From Nymphalis io (lineage: Eukaryota > Arthropoda > Insecta > Lepidoptera > Nymphalidae), in the NCBI RefSeq assembly GCF_905147045.1, contig NC_065908.1:6014001-6078000 (forward strand): 64,000 nt of DNA, read 5' to 3'. Position numbers and translations under genes: made by a program. The notes below the pieces were generated by a model that was not told the origin of the DNA, did not search any database, and saw only the letters and a list, made by a program, of their open reading frames with translations. Below, piece after piece: positions 58,780-64,000 of the stretch. Every line of letters starts with the position of its first letter. The stretch's first letter is position 1.

Positions 58780-58896
58780 ACAAAACTTTATTAGGTAAAA
58801 TTATCCTTAAAGAAACTTTATAATTTTTAGCAGTGAATTCGATTGTTGTCAACGAAGTTCAGTGAACAATTTGTGTGTAATATAAACAATGTGACA

Positions 58897-59002
58897 ATGT
58901 TGGGAATGCTCACTTCCGACTTTGGATACCAGAATCGTCTAACTTTGCTGCAGCAGCTCATTGACTGTGGCGACGTGTTGCTCGGGCGGGAATTCGTTTA
59001 CG
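58897..59002 (+). CDS. Candidate first coding exon behind an E2F-type site
   Basis: The ATG at 58897 has A at -3 (ACAATG) and opens 35 codons plus one base to a donor TACG|GTACGT. The peptide starts MLGMLTSDFGYQNRLTLL, then QQLIDCGDVLLGREFVYG, with GC-rich codon use inside AT-rich DNA. A two-codon upstream ORF (ATG TGA) lies 6 bp before. Upstream are an E2F-like site (58768) and a GC-richer patch. The continuing exons were not found before the window ends. The frame is also open 5' of this ATG, so the start is not proven. Product unknown. Confidence 0.4.
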
Positions 59003-59539
59003 GTACGTTTTGTATTGTAAACATATTCGTGACATAATATAATAATAATAAAATAATAATTTATTGAACAATTTTTAATCAAATAAAAGAAAAACGAAGT
59101 ATGCAATATTTTATTCTTTTTATTTAATTGCTAAAATCCATTTCTACGAGACAACCTGAAGATATAAGAAAGTAATATTGCTGGATAAAAAAAATAAAAA
59201 ACAGATGTAATAACAATCTAAAAATATAAACACATATAATACTAATATGTACAAAATATTTATACGTACATTGATAAATAATCTGAATAACGATACATGG
59301 GACTATTTGTCTAATAAAAACTCGACTTTTATAATAATGAATAGTCACTTGCTCTGTCATTTAAATTTATCCTTGTTCCTTTCATGCATTCATATATAAT
59401 GAATAAATAAAAAATACCTATACATACATATTTACATATATGCCTGAGTCATTGCGACAGCAAAACACCAGTTGTTTGTGTACATCTGTGTATGATTCTA
59501 CCAATTACATAATATTAATACGTAAACAAAAAAATAGCA
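59003..59539. other. AT-rich DNA after the candidate first exon
   Basis: Would be intron 1 if the exon at 58897-59002 is real. No feature. Confidence 0.4.
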
Positions 59540-59790
59540 GGCTGTAAATTTCCCGTCGCTGATCTAAGCTTTCTCTTTTTTTAATAAAGCTTTAGAAACT
59601 AATCACGAAGGTGCTCCAATGACTGGTGTTACACATGATGATTTTTTTCTGCGCAAACGCGAGATGAATTATATTTAAGAATTGAACATGTAAAGGCAGT
59701 GCGCATTGAGCCGAGATGGCACAGTAGTTCAAACATCAAAATCTTAACCGAAGTTTATAGGTTCAATGTGCTCAATTTATATTTTAAAAA
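59540..59790. mobile_element. Two abutting family A SINE fragments in opposite orientation
   Basis: 59540-59690 is a decayed minus-strand 3' part (AGCAGGCTGTAAATTTCCCG, then GCGAGATGAATTATA). 59707-59790 is a plus-strand head (GAGCCGAGATGGCACAGTAG, AAATCTTAACCGAAG). Both are old. Confidence 0.5.
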
Positions 59791-61533
59791 AGCAGCGGAA
59801 CAATTAACAAGGTGTTACATTGAAGGCGGCGTTGTTTGCTTGGGTTAAAATAACTGTCAACTACGGCTCCCTGACCCTGAATCTTCGGGTAAGATTCACA
59901 TTTGATAATCAAGGAAACTTCTGAAGCATTAGTGTCATTTAGGTTTGAAAAAAATTGCTTAGTTTGACTACAGACACCCTACCTGCAAGTTATATTGACT
60001 ATCCATGTCTTTAATTTTAAATAATACATATTCATCAATCACACTAGATCACTTCGAACAAAGCACAAGCAGCCGTAGCTGCGTGTGCGCAGATCGCCAC
60101 ACGGAGATCGTATCGTGTTTATTTATCGTCGCATTGTCTTACAACGTCATAAATCCTGCTAATTAGCATCGGAAATAATACAGGCGCCTCGTTACTCTCA
60201 TCTCGCACTCGGGCGCATATCGCTAACACATTTGACAACTGCCATTTATTTATTCCTGATTCTTTCGTACCATGATCTTAATATTAAAGAATTGCTTTAT
60301 ATATTTTATATGAGTTAAGCTTATGAGTTACAATACCTGTGAAAACGTTATTAAACGCCAGCAGTATTATTATTCGTTTTTTCAAGTGTGTGCACAAACA
60401 CAGGTGCATTATCTAACCCCATACGATTGCAATTTATGCAAGATTGCAATCGCTCTATCATTGGAAAAATAGAGTTACTATTTCTTATTGAAAATTTACT
60501 ATACTGTTCAATGTTTTTCATTTCAGAAGAACAATTAAGTAGCAATAAATTAACTAATAAAAATATACAGCCGTTTTTCTACCACGTCGTTTAAATTGGT
60601 GGATACGTACATATGTGTTTGAATTTCATCATATTATGTTCAAGTGCTTTCCTTTGCAGCGGCGAATGAAATGAATAATAAATAAAAATTAAGCACGTCA
60701 TGTAATTTCAATGTCGCTTGTACAGATTTGATCCGCGATGGTTTTAAGTGAGTTCGTTTATTACGCTTTCATGTTTTTAATAGTCAAACTCTTTCGTACT
60801 TCGTTTCAACTCGTCATTTATGACGTCACAAAAACTTCAAGCAACTCCGATTTTAATTTCTTAATTCATGTTATATAAGTTACGGATGGATCATAAAATT
60901 GTTATTTACGTTTAAATATATGAACGGTTGACGGTTGTAAAATACAAATCGTCGATAGTTCATTTGATATTTATATAGCCGCATATAATTTAGCATAATT
61001 ATTTACTCGCTAATATAATGCTTGTTATTTTATTTTTATTGTTTATAAATTGAAATTTATATTAGTAACGTTATACGATTGCCTATACTCTTTATGGAAG
61101 TTTTATGTTAATGTTAACTTAGCTGGTTTGTGTGTTATTATATATATATATATATAATAAAATATTAGTTTGATAATTTAAATCATACTTTTTATACAAA
61201 TAAATGTTACGTTATATTTTTTTTCTGTAAAACGATAAAAGATCAATCACCATTTTCTGATATTTATGATTTTATCGGTCCATTGTTTTCAAACAATAAA
61301 ACACAACACGGTCCGGTCCACACGTGTTGCGTAAACTACAAACGTACGGACATAACGTATTGAGTATTCCTAAAGGTTTTCACTAAAACAATTAAACTAT
61401 GTACTGGATATCGCTTATAAGGATTACGATTATAATTTATTAATAATATTGTACCCAATAAGTTGTCTGTTATTTAGTTATTTAACTGGGTAATATGCAG
61501 TCTGTTTTATATCATTGTATGTTGTGATTTTGA
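59791..61533. other. No gene seen
   Basis: 60055-60230 is GC-richer and contains GCTAATTAGC and CTGCGTGTGCGC, possibly regulatory. Frames at 60351-60594 overlap in both strands and are not credible. Confidence 0.4.
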
Positions 61534-61835
61534 CTGCTTCGTAGTTCTTATAATTAGCTAATAAGACTGCAGACCCCAAGGTCTTGGGTTCAATCCCGGG
61601 TCGGCCCAATAAAAGGTTAGATCTTTTCAGCCGATACTGCCCGAAAACTAGAAGCAGTGTTTACACTCTCGTACCTCGGATAGCACGTTAAACCGTTGCT
61701 GCTGCGCCTGAACTCTTTCCGGTCGTGTCGCATTTATCGTCTGGCTGTGTATCTATGAATATGAGGCAAAAGAGAGTGCACAATTTTATACAGCCACTGT
61801 GGACGTAATCGGCCAAGAACACAGATCCTTATCAC
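61534..61835 (+). mobile_element. Family E SINE, near full length
   Basis: Head GACTGCTTCGTAGTTCTTAT, B box CTTGGGTTCAATCCCGGGTC, body CTGAACTCTTTCCGGTCGTG, AGAGAGTGCACAATTTTATA and tail GTGGACGTAATCGGCC. Confidence 0.65.
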
Positions 61836-63694
61836 CATAGCATACTACGACAACGAATTGAATGCACTCTAATTTTTTTTAATTATTTGATTACTTGTTA
61901 AATTGTTTGATGTTTTTTTTTATATTTTATAAAAAGGCTCTATAAAAAACTAACAAATATATTTAATTTATGAATTTGTTTAAAATGATATAAATAAATA
62001 GACAGCTGATTACAATCATTAATTTACAAGCTACAGACAATCGGGTGCATAGCTTAATTGACACCTAGGGCATAATACCATAGGCTTAGCAATTATTTGT
62101 AGATAGCTTGTAGCTTTGAAGATGAAATTGATTGGAAATACCAAGTACCAACGCTCTGAAATATATATCGACCGATATTACTTACGGATCATGTCACCAA
62201 TGCAGATGTGATCATATCTTGACTCAACTGGCTTTTTTTTTTGTTTTGCATAAATTGTCTATTGTTATTACCTAATTGTAATACGAAGCAATGAATGTTT
62301 CGAAAGCAACAAAAAAAAACTATATTTTAACAACGCTTCCGTTACTTGACATGTACGTTATTTATATTTTTATTGTCCCGTCCAATTATATCACAATGAC
62401 AGCTGCAAAATTGCGTAACAAGAACTATACGCTGTCCCGAAACGACGTTATATCTAAAAAAAAATTTCTCCCTTTATGTTTATATAAAGAAATCTATTGT
62501 TGTTTACAATTAAGGAGATTCTTTAAATTTTACAAAAGTTTTTCACTTGTTCATCGTCTCGATTGTTTCATGTTAACAAAGATAACGTTATGAAACCTCC
62601 GCCGTCGAAATATTTTTAAACCCTTTGCGTAATTTTATTGACGAATTTTACGAAACTATTAAATATTTGTAAACTTTACGTCTTATTGTAAACAACGTGA
62701 AAACTTTGTGAAAACTTTTTACAATCGTACGTTATAATGATTTTTTTTTTTATTGGAAGTTAAGATTCTTGTACTTTAAAAAGCTTTTGTAATCCAACCC
62801 ATTTGTTTTTAAGACGAATATTTAATTTTCGAATGTATATTATATTTTTAAATTTTCGCTTACCCCATTTATTAGCCTATGTGTGCCGATGTGTAAACTA
62901 CACGGTAAAAATAATTGGCAGACTTTCAAGGCCAGCCGTATGTCTGACGTTGAACCTATACTTTTGCTAGTGGTTCATCCGCCGCCATACTGGGTGGTTG
63001 AAGAGTATTCTTTCACGATTGATGGATGCGATTATCAAAAATTATACACCCAAGAGGTGAAATGACGGGCTCTATTCCTTTCCGCCGCAGCAACACGGCG
63101 TATTCTGTTTATAAATGTTTTTAAATTCTGTTCAACTCATTTTACATTTATTACTCTTAACTGATAATGGTATAAAATAAAACCGAAATGTAATGCTTAA
63201 AAAATGTTTCCCAAGATACCTTGTCAATAGCGTTTTGAGTTCAGCTTTTAATTGAGTTTCCATTTAACACGGTGATTGACCTTATCGAGTCATCACCGTG
63301 GGTACAATCCCCCAAATAAGGCATCGAAAGGTGACATCGCATTTAAACGCTTTACTCACAACTAATAAGACTCAATTTTGAATATACGTTCATTTTTATA
63401 TTCCATTATTCATAGATTATATTGTTTTGAATTTTTTTATTGACGAGTCATTGTTGCAGATATTGTATTGAATGTTTACAAAAAAACCCTAACAAGAACT
63501 CATTGTAACAAAACGGTAACTTATTTAATAATAGACATATAAAATAAACAATAAAAATCCAAGATTTTAATTTATAAAATTAAAACAATACTTCAAAAAT
63601 TTCTCAAATAATAAATAGTTGAAGCGTTAACAACACAATAGTACGGGCCGCCTTACGATGTAAAACTCGCTATCGTCATCCCCGCTTCTAAGCT
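61836..63694. other. No gene established
   Basis: An ORF from ATG 62889 (58 codons, with VVHPPPYWVVEEYSF) lies between AG- and GT-type borders but fits no neighbouring phase. Otherwise AT-rich. Confidence 0.35.
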
Positions 63695-63744
63695 ATATGC
63701 TTATAAAATATGTATATATATATATATATATTTTATAAGCATAT
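63695..63744. repeat. TA-cored inverted repeat
   Basis: ATATGCTTATAAAATA (63695-63710) pairs with TATTTTATAAGCATAT (63729-63744) around an 18-base TA-rich centre. Confidence 0.75.
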
Positions 63745-63754
63745 ATATATATAT

Positions 63755-63821
63755 AAAAACACAATAGCAATGCCCGGATTTAAGAAATTAATATTATTCC
63801 GGGCATTGCTATTGTGTTTTT
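63755..63821. repeat. Perfect 23-bp hairpin with 21-nt loop
   Basis: The arm at 63755-63777 (AAAAACACAATAGCAATG then CCCGG) is exactly complementary to 63799-63821. The loop is AT-rich. Size and perfection are like a hairpin small-RNA precursor or the end of a foldback element. No known insect miRNA was recognised in it. Confidence 0.75.
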
Positions 63822-64000
63822 TTTTATCTGACATCAAATCGTTATTACTGTACCTGTTTAAAGTCTACGCTGGTAGAGATAGTAAAAAAATGTATCTTTT
63901 TGCTATAAAATACGATTGCTACTCTTTATCGGTAATGACTCCTTTTGAAAGTTTTTTTTTAATGGAGTAATAAGCTTTTGTTATTTTACATGTAAATGGA

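Noticed and set aside
62883..63065. 60-codon frame with VVHPPPYWVVEEYSF, considered as an exon following 58897-59002
   Set aside because: Phase does not match and the acceptor is weak; left as unproven.
1..64000. CRISPR array, operon, phage or bacterial insertion
   Set aside because: No regularly spaced repeats, no dense coding and no bacterial signals; repeats and splice sites are insect-like.
1..64000. Endogenous viral or reverse-transcriptase frames
   Set aside because: No long frame with polymerase motifs is open on either strand; only short non-autonomous elements and 3' ends are visible.

Overview
This is AT-rich nuclear DNA from an insect, most likely a butterfly and probably a nymphalid. 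The grounds are many copies of tRNA-derived SINEs and of a short poly(A)-tailed repeat that I recognise from lepidopteran genomes (family recognition is from memory and was not searched), long introns, small GC-richer exons with GT-AG borders, and the complete absence of prokaryotic gene organisation. Most of the window is intergenic or intronic, and nearly every open reading frame of 60-100 codons in it looks like chance or repeat sequence.

Layout. 1-32 kb: no convincing coding gene. It holds repeats, several TA-cored palindromes, one possible signal-peptide first exon behind a CCAAT/octamer cluster (15.2-15.5 kb), an NRF-1-like site in a GC-rich patch (21.1-21.25 kb) and a weak minus-strand exon candidate (27.05-27.23 kb). 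32.66-43.87 kb: the one well-supported gene. Six small plus-strand exons have good splice sites and compatible phases from exon to exon. They end in a stop codon and encode about 135 residues of a disordered C-terminal tail that I cannot name. Its 5' part lies upstream, probably outside the window. Intron 5 contains a 93-codon minus-strand ORF directly behind a good acceptor (43.27-43.55 kb). 44-57 kb: repeats, two insect CTCF-like cores (42.95 and 48.60 kb) and a possible last exon with poly(A) signal (51.92-52.10 kb). 57-59 kb: GC- and CpG-richer DNA with an initiator+DPE promoter match (57.71 kb), then an E2F-type site (58.77 kb) followed by a plausible first coding exon (58.90-59.00 kb). 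59-64 kb: AT-rich, with SINE fragments and a perfect 23-bp hairpin near the right edge.

Repeats. Family A is a tRNA-derived SINE with more than 20 copies or fragments, several with clear target-site duplications. Family B is a roughly 290-bp A-tailed element with two nearly identical copies. Family E is a second tRNA-derived SINE whose 3' tail matches the tail of a LINE-like element (family C), which suggests a SINE/LINE partnership. Family F is a third tRNA-headed SINE. Families D, I and J are shorter unclassified repeats.

The most striking structure is a composite unit, SINE A - unique spacer - SINE A, present at 2.1-2.86 kb and again in inverted orientation at 23.85-24.64 kb. The spacer is almost identical in the two copies. 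The left copy is flanked as a whole by an 11-bp direct repeat, as if the entire composite had inserted as one retrotransposon.
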